From positions 1 to 46,780 of the forward strand of contig CAMHQP010000009.1 of the NCBI GenBank assembly GCA_946187555.1: 46,780 nt of DNA. Direction: 5' to 3'. The translations under genes and the position numbers were made by a program. Shown in pieces: positions 7,766 to 18,077 of the stretch (its first letter is position 1; each line of letters opens with the position of its first letter). The stretch comes from an uncultured Bacteroidales bacterium (GTDB lineage: Bacteria; Bacteroidota; Bacteroidia; Bacteroidales; Paludibacteraceae). A model generated the notes under the pieces. It had not been told where the DNA came from. It ran no database searches and saw only the letters and a list, made by a program, of their open reading frames with translations.

Positions 7766-8833
7766 TTAGTGCCGCCACGGGTCGCAAAGGATACAGTGTT
7801 CTTTCGGTTGGAAACCGAAGAGGAAAGTGATTCGTACGCCGACGAACAGATTGCGTGCCCAGAATTGTTTGGCGTCTTGTGTAGAGAAGACATGTGCTAT
7901 CTGATAAGTCGGGAAGTCATAGATTGTACTCTCAGGGATGTCGTAGAGGACATTCTTGGGGTTGGAACATATATTGAGCATGCCGAAATCCACAAACGCA
8001 CCGAAACGGATACGTCCATCCAAGCGGTCACTCGGCCGTACACGGTAGTTCTTGACGTTTTGACGCGTGTTGTACTCATAACCCATCTCGAGATGCGCCA
8101 TCAAGTCGAAATTGAGTTTCAATTGCTTGCCATCCCGCTCCACCGGTACGTTCTTCCGGAAACCGTGATTGTCCATCTCTTCCCATACGCCTACATAGCG
8201 CTCATAGAGGCCGGTGGTCGAACCGAGCATCGTCTGACGGGTATTGCCCCAGAAAGCGTAGTTGGCATGGATACCGCCGAGTATATAACCGATACCGCGA
8301 GAACCAAAAATATAGCCTCCCACATACAACGGAATCTGTCCGTAGAGGTTCTGTGTTCGGTCTCGACGCTCGGTAAAGGTATGCTTGAGCGTATAGGTGG
8401 CACCATCGGTACTACTCCATTGGTCAGGCATGTTATAGTGGTACATCGCGGTGTCGGACAGACTATTGACGGCATACTGATAGGTCACACCCAGACCCGT
8501 CTGGAGGATGAAACCGCTGTACTGATACTCATACAGCAGATGGAACCCTGCGCCTCCACCGCCCGGGGCAGCAGATACATTCGGCATCGAACTAACCAAC
8601 GACGTCCAACTGCTTTCCACCGAGAATCCGATCAGGTGATGCGACCCCGAATACTGCGAGGCATGCAGACCCCACAGCACATCGGTCTGGTTCTCCACGT
8701 CTTTGGTGGAGATGCCGCGCGTCTTGCTTATCTCATACTCCGACTGATTGGAAGCTGAGTAGCGTTTCTGTGCCCATGTGAGCGCACAAACGAAGCAAAG
8801 CGTCAGAAGGATGATGTATCGCAGTTTGGACAT
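7766..8833 (-). CDS. Predicted outer-membrane beta-barrel protein downstream of giant adhesin
   Basis: A 355-residue protein with a signal peptide (MSKLRYIILLTLCFVCALTWAQ). The mature part alternates polar and aromatic residues as in outer-membrane strands (for example GFILQTGLGVTYQYAV, RIRFGAFVDFGM, NLFVGVRITFLFGF) and ends in a Cys- and His-containing tail. I do not recognise a named family. Its position directly after a T9SS-type surface protein recalls PorP/SprF partners of SprB-like adhesins, but sequence similarity to them is not evident to me. The first 31 bp overlap the adhesin gene in another frame, so translation is probably coupled. Confidence 0.7.
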   Translation of the reverse strand: MSKLRYIILLTLCFVCALTWAQKRYSASNQSEYEISKTRGISTKDVENQTDVLWGLHASQYSGSHHLIGFSVESSWTSLVSSMPNVSAAPGGGGAGFHLLYEYQYSGFILQTGLGVTYQYAVNSLSDTAMYHYNMPDQWSSTDGATYTLKHTFTERRDRTQNLYGQIPLYVGGYIFGSRGIGYILGGIHANYAFWGNTRQTMLGSTTGLYERYVGVWEEMDNHGFRKNVPVERDGKQLKLNFDLMAHLEMGYEYNTRQNVKNYRVRPSDRLDGRIRFGAFVDFGMLNICSNPKNVLYDIPESTIYDFPTYQIAHVFSTQDAKQFWARNLFVGVRITFLFGFQPKEHCILCDPWRH

Positions 8834-11800
8834 TGTTTACTTACTAATACTTTAATTGCTCTATAAGGCTCTTCCGGCGTGGCATCCGACCAGAGCTGTA
8901 CGATATACAGTCCTTCGGATTCCGGCAGACGTATCTCCGTCACGTCGGCGCGGAAGACACCGTCGCTCACATGCTGGCCGTTATCGGTTGTCACGCGGTA
9001 GGTGCCGTCATGACGGGAGAGGATATTAACATACGGATGACCGGTTACGACGCAGGTCGGTGTGACGGAAAGATAACCCATCGTCGGCACAATCGCATCG
9101 ACCTTATAGGTTGCGATGATCGGACAGGTACGTACGGTAACGTTATCGTCTGTACGTGTCATCGCTACGCTGTACGCCGCATCCGGTGTGAGACCGGTCG
9201 GTACATGCAGATACGGCTTCGTCTGACCTTCCATCATCTGGTCGTTCTCGTACCACTGGTAAGCCGACCAGGTGTAACCGCCGCCGTTGTATTTCTCATT
9301 GAGCAACGCAATCACATCGTTATGTCGCTGCTCCATGATCCATGACGGATAACGCATCTCCATCTTAAACGGATACCGCATCATGCTGTCCGTCAGGCAG
9401 ACACCGTTCTTAAAGGAGATGACCGCATCGTAGTATCCCGGCCGCGGATAACTCTTCGCTGCTACACTCGGCACGGGCAAGGACAAGGTCTTCGCTCCGT
9501 ACAGCGGAACATCTTCTTCGTCCTCAAAACCAATCGAATGTGCGATGGAGTCGTACTTCAGACTATAGGTAATCGGTGCGAACTCGCCCTCGTACGTATA
9601 GCGGATGGTATAGTTGTTTGCTACGCCTTCTTCGTCATAGCATACCGGATCTACCGACAGATGGAAGATGGTTGCCGGGATATTCTCGAGCGTCAACTTG
9701 TAGTTCGTCTCGCAACCCCAGTAGTTCTCATGCCGCATCTCGTAATAACCGGCTTGCGTGATCGCCCGCTCAAAGAGCATGTAGGTCTCGCCGAGACACA
9801 TCGAATCCGTCCAGATTGAGTCGCCGCTCGGTGCGATAGTCAGATGCAGATACATCGTCGAGTCGCAATGACCGCGAACGGTTTGCTCGAAGATCGTATC
9901 ATAGAACTCCTGCGGTGTGAGCCACGTGCTCGAAGCGGCTATCTGGGCATCGTAACTCTTGCCGTTCCACGTGAAGTGTTCGTCCGCGGCGCAGAGCGTT
10001 GTGTCGATATAATATGCGTACGGTTGATCAACGAACACATGCAGGTAATAACTCGAGTCGCACCCATTAGTCGTCGTTCCTGCAATCGTGTCGAAGATAT
10101 GTGTCGTGACATCCGATTGGTAATGAACAATCGAATCGTTGCCCTCCTGATCTTTGACAATCCATTCGAAATCATCTCCGGTACATATCGCCGTCTCCGT
10201 CACGAAACGATGGGTCGGATAAATATGCAGATGAAGCGTATAAACCGAGTCACATCCGCAACCTACCGTCTTCAGACTATCGTAATAGATGAAATCCCCT
10301 TCCACATCCGTCGTGATGAAGTCAATCTTATTTCCTGCTTCATCGTATAGCGCCTCCGTATGTTCTTTGGTCTCACCCGGACTAACCCATCCGTACGGGT
10401 CAAACTGGCAGATGGTATCGTAATCAACGAGTTGGGAACCGTAGAAAGGCATGAAGGTTAGATACATCCGATACACATCGCCGCAGACGGAATTCTCATC
10501 CTTGTATACTGCCTCCACGTACTTGAGACCTCCGGGGCGGTAGAATATCGTTTGATAATGCCATCGGAGCGTGTCGTTCATACACAGGATGGTGTCGTAC
10601 TGCCACAAACCGGAGGGCATCACATCGAGTCCGAGAACATAGACGGAGTCGAATGTATGCGTGCCGACGGTGTAACCCACCGAATCGTAGTAATAATTGG
10701 AGTAGTACCGATTGAGGTTAGTGTACTGACGCCAGTCGTAGCGTGTGTTGGAGCATACGGCGGTGTCAAACTCAAAGCGGTACGTAGGGAAGACATAGAC
10801 GCTGTCGTGTACGATCGAGTCGCATCCGCTAGCGGTGATAAGGGTGTCGATGAACAGGTACTCGCGCACCGTACGGCCGGTAGGTATAGTGTAATCAATC
10901 GAATCCAAATGGAATTTCTCTCCGGTCACTAAAGGCAAAGAATGCTCCGGTGCGTCTCCACCGAAATACCAGGTGGTGTCATTATCACCAATCGAGTCCA
11001 CGATTTGGGTAAACTTCACTTCGCAGATGGCGATGTTGACATAATGCACACTGTCGCAGTTATACATCGATATGCCGATTACCGAGTCGCGGTGGAACAA
11101 TCCGTCCTCTCTCGGGATGTAGATTACGCTGTCGTACTGCGCCTCCAACGCCTCCTTGGTCGTTTGGGCGGCATCAAAATCGAAGTCGTAGCCCACGAAG
11201 AGCATATGGGGGCTGACGAAATGCGAGATGGTGTCGTTGGACGCCATGCTACGATGATCGGTTAGTTCTACATAGCGGTCATTATAGGTCGGATGAACAG
11301 TGAGGGTTAGTGTCCAAACGCTATCACATCGTATACGCTTCACTGCACCTGTCTTCGGATTCGTGTAGATGGTGTCCGTCTTTATGGAGTCCACCGAAGT
11401 CATGATGCCGTGCGAGGTGGTAGGCACAGAATAATGCCCGATCCAATCGAATGTTTGCCCCTGACAGATCTCACCATTGTCTGTGTAGTCGTAATTAGGG
11501 TATCCGGTGAGGTACAGCACGTAGATTGAGTCGTAGTCCAGCGAGGTCTTGAGACTATCGTAGTACACGCGTGTTTCGTACTTTGCCGGCAGATCGGTGA
11601 TATAAATCGTGGTGTCCTCACCTGTTATCGGACTCTTAATGATCCAGTTATACGTACCGCAGTTAGCACACGTAGCATCGTATGCGGTGTCGCGGAAGAT
11701 TTGTCCGATGGTGAGCGTCAATGTGCGTATCGAGTCGCAGGAGTAGTTTCCAATCGAATCGGTATGGAGCGAATCGACAATAACATTCACGCCTCTCACA

Positions 11801-14800
11801 ACAACCACCTCTTTGCCTTCCGGGTCAAACACCGCTTTCTCACCGGCGTAGATACGTCCTTCCCAATGTATCGTGTCCTCACTCGATATCATGTCCTTAA
11901 ACTTCAGATCGTAACTCGGCAATATAACCACGGTCTTTTTCACAATCGAGTCGCAATTATTGGCTGTATGCATATAATCGACAATCTCGTATGTGCCTGC
12001 ATCGTCCAAGGACAGACTGCCTGTCCAATCCGGATGGCCTGTCCAGTCGTATGTTGCCCCCGGTTGTTTACAAACGGTATCGTTGAGTTCGTGTTCGTCC
12101 AGATAAACCGGATAAACCGTCACGTAATGCAGTACGGCGCTGTCGCAATGGTGGATAGAAGGTACGTTTTTCTTTAACACGTACGTCTGTCCGGGAATCC
12201 AAGGCTTCGCCGCCGTGTTGCATATCGTGTCATAGAATATATATTCCTGGTTGGCGCAGATAGCGGTGTCTTTGCGATCTGCCACATATGTCTGCCAAAC
12301 GGTCAGCGTCAACGTCAGGATCGAGTCACATTGATACTGCGAAACCGTATCGCGGCGAGAGGTATATACACCCAACTCTACCCGTTTACTCTTCTCCGGT
12401 ATGATGCCCGTGTAGTTCGCACCATAGAACAACGTATCCTCCCATGTGAATGCTCCGTCATCGCAGATGGAGTCGATAGTCGGCATCGTGTATGGCTCTC
12501 CGACGCGCAAGTAGAGTATACAGATCGAGTCGCATCCGCCGGCATCACCGATCTTCTGCGTATGGAGTGTGTCAATGTATTGGAACAATCCCGGGTATGT
12601 GATCGGAATCGCACTATAATTAGGATGGTTCTTCCATGCGTGAGTCTGATGCTCGTCTTGCGGGTTCCAACAAACGGTGTCGTACGATAATTGGTTCTTA
12701 TAAACTGTATCAACATAGAAAGTAAGCGTATCCGTGAAACTACACAACACCTCTCCGCCTTCTTTGATCTCTACCTCTAATTCGTGTTTGTATGGCGTGT
12801 TGCACAACTTGCCGTCCGAGTCGAAGTTATATGTAGCGGTGACATTCGTCTGACTGCGGTAGGTGTATTGGTCGCCTTGACACACATGGATCGTATGCGC
12901 CTGTCCCGCATCGCTGACGAACATCAACTGCAAGAAGTTAATCACGCTATCACAACCGCCGGGGGGACAACCGTCACAGTTGACGTACTTAACCGTGTCG
13001 CGGAAGGTGTACAGCGAGTCCTTTTTGAAATCTTCGGCATGGAAAGTGGCAATAATGCGGTCGCTCTTATCTTGTTTCCATACGTAGGTAGTACCTTGCG
13101 ACATACACTGGCTCTTGCGTATCCGGTTATTTACCACCGTCATCACTTTTAGGTGCAACTTATATACCGAGTCGCAGCCGTTGAACGATAAGCAATGCGG
13201 GGCAAACTCCTGCCAATCGGGGTCATCCATACAAGCCGTCGCACGTAAGGTGTCATAGAGAAGCGTATCCGCTTTCGGCCATGTGTTGGCAGGGCCGTCC
13301 CCGTAGCGATTAAAGAAATCGCCGAATACTTTGCCTAATGTCCCCAGTCCATTTTCGCATACCACCGTATCTTTCTGTTGCAAACTTGGTGAACAAACGA
13401 AGAGCTTGAGTGTACTCAACGAGTCACAACCGCCGCTTGAGATATAACGGCGGGTGATGGTATTGGCACCTAATTGGTATTTGCATTGTCCGATGCTGTC
13501 CGGGGTGCTGGATTCGTTGTTAAAGATGGTCTTCTGTATCGTGTAGGTTGATCCGTCCCATACCGTGTCTCTAAAGAACTCCACGGTGTCGCCCCAGCAG
13601 ATAGCGCGCCATGTGGTATCGTCGTACTGACGAAGTACACGCACGATAGTGTTGAACGTGTCGCGCTCCCATTTGTCTTCCGGAATGTTACAGATAATAG
13701 GTTTGCGAATCAAGATGCCGCGTACCTCAAAGTCCTCAAACGGCTCACGGTTCTGTTCGCTGGGCAACAAAACAAACTGATGCTCCAATTCCGGACGAGT
13801 GACACCCGCATCAGCTGCTAATTGCTCTTCCGGATCAACAGGAACGAATCCCTGTATGGAACCCTCAATCTCCCATCTTACTTTATACCAAGCCTCGTAG
13901 GTCTTGATCGGGAAATCTAAGGTCGTACTATCGCAAACAAAAATCGAGTCCAACAGGTATGTGCCATTATCCAACAAGGTCTTGTCGAGATGCCAACCGC
14001 TTTCGGTGTTACTGATTGCTCTGTTTTTCCACTCCGATCCATGCACAGGGTATTCACCAGCCGCTCCCATCAAGAACAATGAATCCTTTTTCGGCGTGAA
14101 GTCATATCCCACGGGATAGAGATACGCCTGACCGTCATCCATACCATACACGTAGCCGGTAAAGGCTTTGCTTGGTGCCGTGACGGTGTGTACACCATCG
14201 GTGATGTCTATGCGTGCCACTGAATAACCGGGCGCAAAGGTGCCTACCGGGGTGAAAGAACTTGCGATAGAAACACCGTCCAATTGGATGTTGTCTGTTG
14301 TTTTAGCCCAAAGAATCATTTGGTGGGATAAGTTCTGCAATCCACCATTGAATGTGCGGAAGATAGCCGTGTCAGTAAAATACTCCACCGGCGGGATGAG
14401 TGTCGTGGACGGGTCACCCTGATTGTGGCGTTCCACATTCTCGTCGTCGTACGGGTTAGAACCTTCTCGGGACGTATAGAGATACACCTGTACGGGTTTG
14501 TCAGCCGTGATGTACATGGTGTTATTCGCCATGGTGGGCGTGGCGATCGATGCTTTCACGATAATCAGCGAGTCATCCGACTGGCTGAGCGTGAACTGCT
14601 GATGCTGAACAGTAGTGGTCTGTCCTTTGCGGTTCCACCAGTCGACGGTCGTATTTTCTTGCAGACCGATCACATGCACTTCATTCCATTGTGTGTAGAG
14701 ACCGGTCAGCGGCACGATAAACTCTTTGCCCCATTTATTAACCGGCAGTAACTGATCGTACGCATGATCATGGCTACCTTCCAATGCTTTCGGAATGACA

Positions 14801-15543
14801 GCGTGCTGGTTTCCGCTCCATACAGCGACCGGTTGATCCGCACAAACGGTGGCACCGGAGAGGCTGATGTTGTCATTGGTCAACGTGGGGTCGTGCGCTT
14901 TGGAACGAACAATATAAATCTGCTTGGCTCCGGTGAATTGTATCATCGGCGGCATACCTTTACGACTTTCTACCGGCAGGTTCAGCGTCACGTTCGTCAC
15001 ACCGGGGCGCGTGGACATGACAACGAACTCAGTGGCGATTGCATCATCGTTACTCGTCTGAACAATATACTCGGTACCTAAGGCCTCAACCGGCAGGATA
15101 TGTGCGCCATCGAACGAAATCGAACCTTCTGCACCGTTCTGGTTGATAGAGTAGAGTGTGAAGACTTTGTCGTCCAAACTATAAACGCGGATACCCTTGT
15201 CGATGACCAACTCATCTTCGCTCTGGTCGATATCCCAATAGATGAGCGTCTTGTCCAAGTCATCAATGACCAACGTGTGCTGACCACCGGGGATGGTGTA
15301 GTCGCGATAGGTACCACCGGCATACTCCACGCGTATATGGTTTTCTTCCCGTGAGTTGGCAATCAACTGCAGATTTAAATCCGGATCATCAATCTTACTG
15401 GCTACGTTCGGCAACCACGCCACAAAGAACTCACGACCTTCAGTGCTCGTGACCTCCGGCAGTTTCTTGGTTTGCGCCAAAACGGAACTCCACCAGCCGA
15501 ACGCCAGTGCTATAACCAGTCCTATGTATGCTAATCGCTTCAC
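8803..15543 (-). CDS. Giant secreted repeat protein with IgGFc-binding-like N-terminus and T9SS C-terminal domain
   Basis: A 2246-residue surface protein. It starts with GTG (15541-15543) and a signal peptide MKRLAYIGLVIALAFGWWSS...AQ. Residues about 25-500 resemble the IgGFc-binding domain found in bacterial and mucin-associated proteins. From about 540 to 2030 there are some 15-17 repeats, each with an early Cys near an Asp-Thr (DTxC) and a later motif CDS(I/V)xxLxLxV, often followed by PTY; paired Cys suggest disulfides. The end (about 2165-2240), with ICxLPESEGLYIVQLW-like spacing and IKVLVSK, matches a type IX secretion C-terminal domain. The last ten codons run into the next gene. It probably acts as an adhesin or matrix protein; ligand unknown. 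Confidence 0.82.
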   Translation of the reverse strand: MKRLAYIGLVIALAFGWWSSVLAQTKKLPEVTSTEGREFFVAWLPNVASKIDDPDLNLQLIANSREENHIRVEYAGGTYRDYTIPGGQHTLVIDDLDKTLIYWDIDQSEDELVIDKGIRVYSLDDKVFTLYSINQNGAEGSISFDGAHILPVEALGTEYIVQTSNDDAIATEFVVMSTRPGVTNVTLNLPVESRKGMPPMIQFTGAKQIYIVRSKAHDPTLTNDNISLSGATVCADQPVAVWSGNQHAVIPKALEGSHDHAYDQLLPVNKWGKEFIVPLTGLYTQWNEVHVIGLQENTTVDWWNRKGQTTTVQHQQFTLSQSDDSLIIVKASIATPTMANNTMYITADKPVQVYLYTSREGSNPYDDENVERHNQGDPSTTLIPPVEYFTDTAIFRTFNGGLQNLSHQMILWAKTTDNIQLDGVSIASSFTPVGTFAPGYSVARIDITDGVHTVTAPSKAFTGYVYGMDDGQAYLYPVGYDFTPKKDSLFLMGAAGEYPVHGSEWKNRAISNTESGWHLDKTLLDNGTYLLDSIFVCDSTTLDFPIKTYEAWYKVRWEIEGSIQGFVPVDPEEQLAADAGVTRPELEHQFVLLPSEQNREPFEDFEVRGILIRKPIICNIPEDKWERDTFNTIVRVLRQYDDTTWRAICWGDTVEFFRDTVWDGSTYTIQKTIFNNESSTPDSIGQCKYQLGANTITRRYISSGGCDSLSTLKLFVCSPSLQQKDTVVCENGLGTLGKVFGDFFNRYGDGPANTWPKADTLLYDTLRATACMDDPDWQEFAPHCLSFNGCDSVYKLHLKVMTVVNNRIRKSQCMSQGTTYVWKQDKSDRIIATFHAEDFKKDSLYTFRDTVKYVNCDGCPPGGCDSVINFLQLMFVSDAGQAHTIHVCQGDQYTYRSQTNVTATYNFDSDGKLCNTPYKHELEVEIKEGGEVLCSFTDTLTFYVDTVYKNQLSYDTVCWNPQDEHQTHAWKNHPNYSAIPITYPGLFQYIDTLHTQKIGDAGGCDSICILYLRVGEPYTMPTIDSICDDGAFTWEDTLFYGANYTGIIPEKSKRVELGVYTSRRDTVSQYQCDSILTLTLTVWQTYVADRKDTAICANQEYIFYDTICNTAAKPWIPGQTYVLKKNVPSIHHCDSAVLHYVTVYPVYLDEHELNDTVCKQPGATYDWTGHPDWTGSLSLDDAGTYEIVDYMHTANNCDSIVKKTVVILPSYDLKFKDMISSEDTIHWEGRIYAGEKAVFDPEGKEVVVVRGVNVIVDSLHTDSIGNYSCDSIRTLTLTIGQIFRDTAYDATCANCGTYNWIIKSPITGEDTTIYITDLPAKYETRVYYDSLKTSLDYDSIYVLYLTGYPNYDYTDNGEICQGQTFDWIGHYSVPTTSHGIMTSVDSIKTDTIYTNPKTGAVKRIRCDSVWTLTLTVHPTYNDRYVELTDHRSMASNDTISHFVSPHMLFVGYDFDFDAAQTTKEALEAQYDSVIYIPREDGLFHRDSVIGISMYNCDSVHYVNIAICEVKFTQIVDSIGDNDTTWYFGGDAPEHSLPLVTGEKFHLDSIDYTIPTGRTVREYLFIDTLITASGCDSIVHDSVYVFPTYRFEFDTAVCSNTRYDWRQYTNLNRYYSNYYYDSVGYTVGTHTFDSVYVLGLDVMPSGLWQYDTILCMNDTLRWHYQTIFYRPGGLKYVEAVYKDENSVCGDVYRMYLTFMPFYGSQLVDYDTICQFDPYGWVSPGETKEHTEALYDEAGNKIDFITTDVEGDFIYYDSLKTVGCGCDSVYTLHLHIYPTHRFVTETAICTGDDFEWIVKDQEGNDSIVHYQSDVTTHIFDTIAGTTTNGCDSSYYLHVFVDQPYAYYIDTTLCAADEHFTWNGKSYDAQIAASSTWLTPQEFYDTIFEQTVRGHCDSTMYLHLTIAPSGDSIWTDSMCLGETYMLFERAITQAGYYEMRHENYWGCETNYKLTLENIPATIFHLSVDPVCYDEEGVANNYTIRYTYEGEFAPITYSLKYDSIAHSIGFEDEEDVPLYGAKTLSLPVPSVAAKSYPRPGYYDAVISFKNGVCLTDSMMRYPFKMEMRYPSWIMEQRHNDVIALLNEKYNGGGYTWSAYQWYENDQMMEGQTKPYLHVPTGLTPDAAYSVAMTRTDDNVTVRTCPIIATYKVDAIVPTMGYLSVTPTCVVTGHPYVNILSRHDGTYRVTTDNGQHVSDGVFRADVTEIRLPESEGLYIVQLWSDATPEEPYRAIKVLVSKQCPNCDTSSF

Positions 15544-16976
15544 TTAACTACTGCTCCTTCTGCCGTATAGGTACGACCGTTTCGAATGATATATAATTGC
15601 CCGTTTTGCAGCACTTTCTGTGCCTTGAATTCACTGTTAATCTCGTTTATACCTTCCGGTGCATCTTCATCGAGACCGCCTTCAATAATACCGGTATATG
15701 AGAAGTTATAGGTGTTCTTATTTTCGCAGGTGATATAACCCGAAATGATATAAGCACCATTCTCCTTGCGGATGACCATCTGACCTTCGGTTGCATAGGA
15801 GTAGTCTTCATATTCTTCGCCGTACTGGAAGAAGGACTCCTCCGTCATGTTTCCGCTTTCAATGGCATATGTGCCGACGAACTTATTCTGCTCAGGAACG
15901 TTGATATCCAGTGTCAGGTAGATGAATTCGTTTGTCTTGTCCCATATGTAGAGCGAGTAAACATGCTTGCCGCTCTCTGATTCGTCCGGGTCGTATTCAA
16001 CGGATGCTGTGTCGTATTCCAAGAAGAAAGTCTCGCCCGGTACATCAATCTCTGTACCTACCGGATCAGGGTTCTCTTCGAAGTATACCTTCACCTCTTC
16101 GAAACTGATGTTCTTCGTGCATGTGAGCGTCACACTCATTGCGTTGATATTGCGTACAACGAGTACCGGGTCACCGGTTGGTTCTTCGTTCTCGTCAATA
16201 TAGTAAGAGATGTCTCCTCGCGAAGTGGAGGTCTCATGATTCTTCTTCAGCGTACCTTTGACTGCGATACCCTTGATGTACTGCGTAGCGGTGAAAGTGA
16301 TAGAGCGGTTCTGAATGCATGAGAAGGCAGCAGGTTTCTCGTTCTGCGCCTTGTTAATAGAGCCCGAATCGCAATGAACAAGGATATTACCGTCAATGAA
16401 CGCATATTCCTTGTGGAAGATATTAGTATCCGGCGTATGAACTATTTCCGGTTCTTGGTACTCGTACGTCCAATCCAGATCGTCCTCGGTAGGCAGCGGA
16501 GCTTCTTCTTCGGGCACAATAACAACCGGATCTCCGTCAATAACAATGCTACGAAGGTTGCGTTGACCGCTACCGGTAATGGTGAAAACAACTTGGGTTG
16601 CACTACCTGCCCAACTATCCACTTTCCAGTCCGTTATGCTGGTAGACTCGCCACCAGGAGTTAGTGTACCGGGGTTTGCACTTAAACCGGCATACGCTTT
16701 TGCTCCTCGTTTGGCAAAGACCAGTTGGATATTTGTCAGCGCATCCTCCGAAGAAACAGTGATGGTGTTGTTGGTATACATGCGCATTTCTACCATGCCT
16801 GTTTCATAATCAGTGCCAGTTGTGGGCGCTTGCGTGTTAGAACCTTTGCCCAAAACCACCGTGATGCCGTCCTTTTCTTGGTTCAGGTCTGCCGACGAGG
16901 TGAACGTGAACTCTGTTTCTGCGTACACGCTAAGCGCGAAGCAGATCAGCATCAATATCGTATAGAGTTTTTTCAT
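15540..16976 (-). CDS. Secreted protein with short Bacteroidales C-terminal sorting motif
   Basis: A 478-residue exported protein (signal peptide MKKLYTILMLICFALSVYAE). The body consists of beta-rich segments with Ser/Thr-rich strands; the stretch TNIQLVFAKRGAKAYAGLS resembles secreted jelly-roll modules. An acidic linker (residues about 155-180) separates two halves. The last 27 residues contain KVLQNGQLYIIRNGRTY and end GAVVK, a motif I recognise from T9SS cargo of Prevotella-like bacteria. It is first in the operon behind a complete promoter, and its stop overlaps the GTG start of the giant adhesin by 4 nt. Function unknown. Confidence 0.75.
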   Translation of the reverse strand: MKKLYTILMLICFALSVYAETEFTFTSSADLNQEKDGITVVLGKGSNTQAPTTGTDYETGMVEMRMYTNNTITVSSEDALTNIQLVFAKRGAKAYAGLSANPGTLTPGGESTSITDWKVDSWAGSATQVVFTITGSGQRNLRSIVIDGDPVVIVPEEEAPLPTEDDLDWTYEYQEPEIVHTPDTNIFHKEYAFIDGNILVHCDSGSINKAQNEKPAAFSCIQNRSITFTATQYIKGIAVKGTLKKNHETSTSRGDISYYIDENEEPTGDPVLVVRNINAMSVTLTCTKNISFEEVKVYFEENPDPVGTEIDVPGETFFLEYDTASVEYDPDESESGKHVYSLYIWDKTNEFIYLTLDINVPEQNKFVGTYAIESGNMTEESFFQYGEEYEDYSYATEGQMVIRKENGAYIISGYITCENKNTYNFSYTGIIEGGLDEDAPEGINEINSEFKAQKVLQNGQLYIIRNGRTYTAEGAVVK

Positions 16977-17003
16977 TTTATTTTATATAATCAAAATCGG
17001 GCG

Positions 17004-17035
17004 CAAAAGTACAAAAAAAATCCGAATTACGCAAA
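17004..17035 (-). promoter_or_regulatory. Promoter for the surface-protein operon
   Basis: Minus strand: -33 TTTG (17032-17035), 20-bp spacer, -7 TACTTTTG (17004-17011). It likely drives the 478-aa, 2246-aa, beta-barrel, xseA and HhH genes, which are separated by 4 bp or overlap. Confidence 0.8.
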
Positions 17036-17036
17036 T

Positions 17037-18077
17037 TTAATTTACTTTTTTAGGCATAAACACGAAAAATAATAGTAAAAGTGCGTAGTAAATCGCTACC
17101 ATCCACCCGTTTATATGGGCGCTGACAGTACTTCCGGGCAAGGACTCGATCCATTCGACGGCATGATTCATTGCCCACGCCAATGCCCAAGTGGCTTTGC
17201 CTACCACCACCCCTGCGGTACTGCCGCCTAAAGCGATTGTTGCCAATCCGCAGGGCACCAACAAACTCGCTAATGGTAGCACCATCAGGTTGGTCAGCAG
17301 AAAATACGTACTCACCTGCTTGAAATACACCATCGTGATGGGCAGCGTTCCTAATTGTGCCGCCAGACTCACCAGAATAATCCCCAGTACATAACGCACG
17401 ATTTTCGGCATACTGGATGACGAGACTGCCGGGCTCCAAGCCGACATAAAGAGCACAATCGCCGCGGTCGCCGCAAAACTCAGTTGGAAACTGATGCTCC
17501 ATAAATCTGTCGGTTTAACAAGCAGGATGAGTACCGCCGCCGCGGCGATCGTGTTGATGCTGAAACTGCGTTTATATGCCATGTGCCCGACCTCAAAAAT
17601 CGTCACCATCAGTACTGCGCGCACCACCGATGGCGTCATGCCGGTCAACCACGCGTACCCCCACATTGCCCCGATGATAACCAAACTGATGGTCCACCGA
17701 CCGAATCGGTTCTCATGCATCGGTTTGAAGCGACCTCCCAAGGTTAATAACGCGATCAGAAGACCGTAGATGATACCCGTGTGCAAACCACTGACGGCCA
17801 GTACATGCGCCGCGCCGGAAGCCTGAAAATGACGTCGCAGATCCTTATCCAGATCCTCTTTGTAACCCAGCGTCAACGCACCGACCGTCGCTAACTCATC
17901 GCCTTCCAGTCCTGCTGCGGCTAAGCGTCCATAGAGCATCTGTTGCATAGCGTTGGGTGGCGTCTTGGGTGCGTACTTCGGAGGACGCTCTATAAACAAG
18001 AGTATTGCTGCTACCAGCGGCAGCAGCAATACAACCATCGGATAGGCCCTTATATGGTCAAGAATCGAATCACGCAT
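17037..18077 (-). CDS. ComEC/Rec2-type competence channel, reduced form
   Basis: A 346-residue polytopic membrane protein carrying the Competence (ComEC/Rec2) core: LATVGALTLGYKEDLDKDL, then the diagnostic HVLAVSGLHTGIIYG and GMTPSVVRAVLM, followed by about eight further hydrophobic segments. The family moves single-stranded DNA across the inner membrane. It lacks the N-terminal OB-like/DUF4131 region and the C-terminal metallo-beta-lactamase-like domain seen in full-length ComEC (about 650-750 aa). The ATG (18075-18077) lies inside an 11-bp tandem repeat. Probably co-transcribed with rpe upstream, since I see no promoter between them. Confidence 0.85.
   Translation of the reverse strand: MRDSILDHIRAYPMVVLLLPLVAAILLFIERPPKYAPKTPPNAMQQMLYGRLAAAGLEGDELATVGALTLGYKEDLDKDLRRHFQASGAAHVLAVSGLHTGIIYGLLIALLTLGGRFKPMHENRFGRWTISLVIIGAMWGYAWLTGMTPSVVRAVLMVTIFEVGHMAYKRSFSINTIAAAAVLILLVKPTDLWSISFQLSFAATAAIVLFMSAWSPAVSSSSMPKIVRYVLGIILVSLAAQLGTLPITMVYFKQVSTYFLLTNLMVLPLASLLVPCGLATIALGGSTAGVVVGKATWALAWAMNHAVEWIESLPGSTVSAHINGWMVAIYYALLLLFFVFMPKKVN

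Noticed and set aside
10000..13500. Recurrent DNA word ATCGAGTCGCA as a possible regulatory repeat
   Set aside because: It is the reverse complement of codons for the recurring CDS(I/V) motif of the giant protein, so it is explained by coding repeats.
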